Shown here: in pieces, positions 6,512 to 7,292 of the stretch
How the letters are laid out: every line of letters starts with the position of its first letter
Position numbering within the stretch: the first letter of the stretch is position 1
NCBI GenBank assembly: GCA_946531785.1
Contig: CAMNAT010000101.1
Span: 1 to 7,292 of the forward strand
DNA from: an uncultured Oscillospiraceae bacterium
GTDB lineage: Bacteria > Bacillota > Clostridia > UBA1381
Direction of reading: 5' to 3'
Length of the DNA stretch: 7,292 nt
Notes under the pieces: model-generated
Seen by the model: only the letters and a program-made list of their open reading frames with translations
Told to the model about the DNA's origin: nothing
Databases searched by the model: none
Program-made: the position numbers and the translations under genes

Positions 6512-7292
6512 TTATTGATCTATGCTTATTCCCATACTGTTAAATATCCATGCCGCACACTCGGGCATCATGCTGTCAAGATCATCCCACAGGAACACCT
6601 TCACATAATGATCCCCTGTATTTCCGGCAGGTATCGTTATTTCCGATTCCAGCGCCGCCGACGCTCCGGCAGCAAGTATTTTTCCGGTCTCCGCGATCGA
6701 AGCGCATACAAACCTGTCATTTTCATCGTATACGCCGACCAGCATGACCGAAGGGATCACACCCGGCGCTGATGTGCCGTTGTTTATTTCCATACGGCAT
6801 TGCAGTGTGCCGCCTTCAAGCTGCGTTATCTCCGATCCGTCTTTATAAAAATGCGGCTCGGATATTTCTATCGTCGGATCCGGCGTCGGTATCGGCGTCG
6901 GTGTCGGCGTCGGTGCAGGCGTCGGCGTCGGCGTCTCATCAGCGTCTTTTATAACATTAAGAGTTACATCATCGAGATAGAATGAAACCATATCGTTCCA
7001 ATCTGTTCTGAATCTCAATGTCTGAGCGTCACTCTCGATAGCCGCGCCTGTTGATCTGATAGCGTATTTAGTCCATCCGTTTTCCCCGTCTTCAAGCTTG
7101 GCACCGACATTAGCGACAACGGTCTCGCCTTCAACATAGAACTCAAGCTTCGGGAGCTTAGTGCCGCTTTGCAGCTTTACCCAGAACGAGCCGGATATCC
7201 TGTCTCCCGCTTTCAGAGCTTCATTGACATAGTTCGGCAGATCGCCGTATATATTAGCTTTTGAACGCGGAACAACATGCACAGAGCCGTCA
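6512..7292 (-). CDS. C-terminal part of a secreted modular protein: CBM-like module, Pro-Thr linker, Ig-like domain (5' end missing)
   Basis: The reading frame is open from the right edge to TAA at 6512-6514, giving 259 visible residues. A GTG at 7280-7282 could be taken as a start, but it lies inside a conserved module (DGSVHV here, DGSLHI in the downstream esterase), so this is a gene fragment cut by the window. Order of parts: a CBM4/9-like beta-sandwich with NIYGDLP, LKAGDRISGSFWVK and a terminal SFYLDDVTLNV; a Pro-Thr linker of about 21 residues; and an Ig-like C-terminal domain containing VKVFLWDDL, ending SMGISIDQ. Both domains have close relatives in the esterase two genes downstream. 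There is no dockerin, sortase signal or membrane anchor at the C-terminus, so the protein is probably released or bound to its substrate. The missing N-terminal part may carry the catalytic domain. It is the first visible gene of the probable operon, 26 bases before the GH38 gene. Binding specificity cannot be told. Confidence 0.8.
   Translation of the reverse strand, partial: DGSVHVVPRSKANIYGDLPNYVNEALKAGDRISGSFWVKLQSGTKLPKLEFYVEGETVVANVGAKLEDGENGWTKYAIRSTGAAIESDAQTLRFRTDWNDMVSFYLDDVTLNVIKDADETPTPTPAPTPTPTPIPTPDPTIEISEPHFYKDGSEITQLEGGTLQCRMEINNGTSAPGVIPSVMLVGVYDENDRFVCASIAETGKILAAGASAALESEITIPAGNTGDHYVKVFLWDDLDSMMPECAAWIFNSMGISIDQ
6872..6934 (-). repeat. Pro-Thr linker coded by a six-base repeat
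   Basis: Encodes 21 residues dominated by alternating Thr and Pro, with single Ala, Ile and Asp interruptions. It separates the CBM-like module from the Ig-like domain in the upstream gene fragment. On the plus strand it appears as an imperfect ggcgtc hexamer array. Such linkers are common in secreted enzymes and may be glycosylated. Confidence 0.88.

Noticed and set aside
6872..6934. Hexamer array as a CRISPR or noncoding repeat
   Set aside because: The units are contiguous, without spacers, and encode a Pro-Thr linker in the open frame.
7280..7282. GTG as the start codon of the rightmost gene
   Set aside because: The frame continues to the window edge, and the codon lies inside a strand conserved with the esterase module A (DGSVHV/DGSLHI), so it is an internal Val.

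Overview
The window is almost wholly coding. All three recognisable genes lie on the minus strand, so transcription runs from the right edge to the left edge. The strong purine-rich ribosome binding sites, Pro/Thr- and Ala/Thr/Pro-rich linkers, Gram-positive-type signal peptide, modular secreted carbohydrate-active proteins and balanced base composition suggest a polysaccharide- or glycan-degrading Bacillota of the class Clostridia (Oscillospiraceae/Ruminococcaceae-like). This is inference; no marker gene is present.

Right part (6512-7292): the 3' end of a gene for a probably secreted modular protein. What remains is a CBM4/9-like beta-sandwich module, a Pro-Thr linker and a C-terminal Ig-like domain. 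Its N-terminus, and any catalytic domain, lie outside the window. Middle (3696-6485): a complete gene for a 929-residue glycoside hydrolase family 38 (alpha-mannosidase family) protein with no signal peptide, so probably cytoplasmic. It keeps the HxHWD and HPHDSI zinc-site motifs and the GID acid/base region, but has no Asp where the family nucleophile normally sits. Left part (1-3668): the 5' part (1222 codons, no stop) of a gene for a very large secreted protein: signal peptide, CBM-like module, linker, second CBM-like module, Ig-like domain, a complete CE2-type SGNH esterase, TAAP linker, third CBM-like module, and a second CE2-type esterase cut by the window edge.

The gaps between genes are only 26 and 27 bases. 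Each holds a good ribosome binding site and no terminator, so the three genes probably form one operon. The outer two products share homologous binding and Ig-like modules. A working model is that the secreted esterase and the secreted modular partner bind and de-esterify a mannose-containing glycan outside the cell, while the GH38 protein handles imported oligosaccharides. The substrate, and the activity of the GH38 protein, are not established by the sequence. No RNA genes, mobile elements, CRISPR arrays or transcription terminators were seen, and any operon promoter must lie beyond the right edge.
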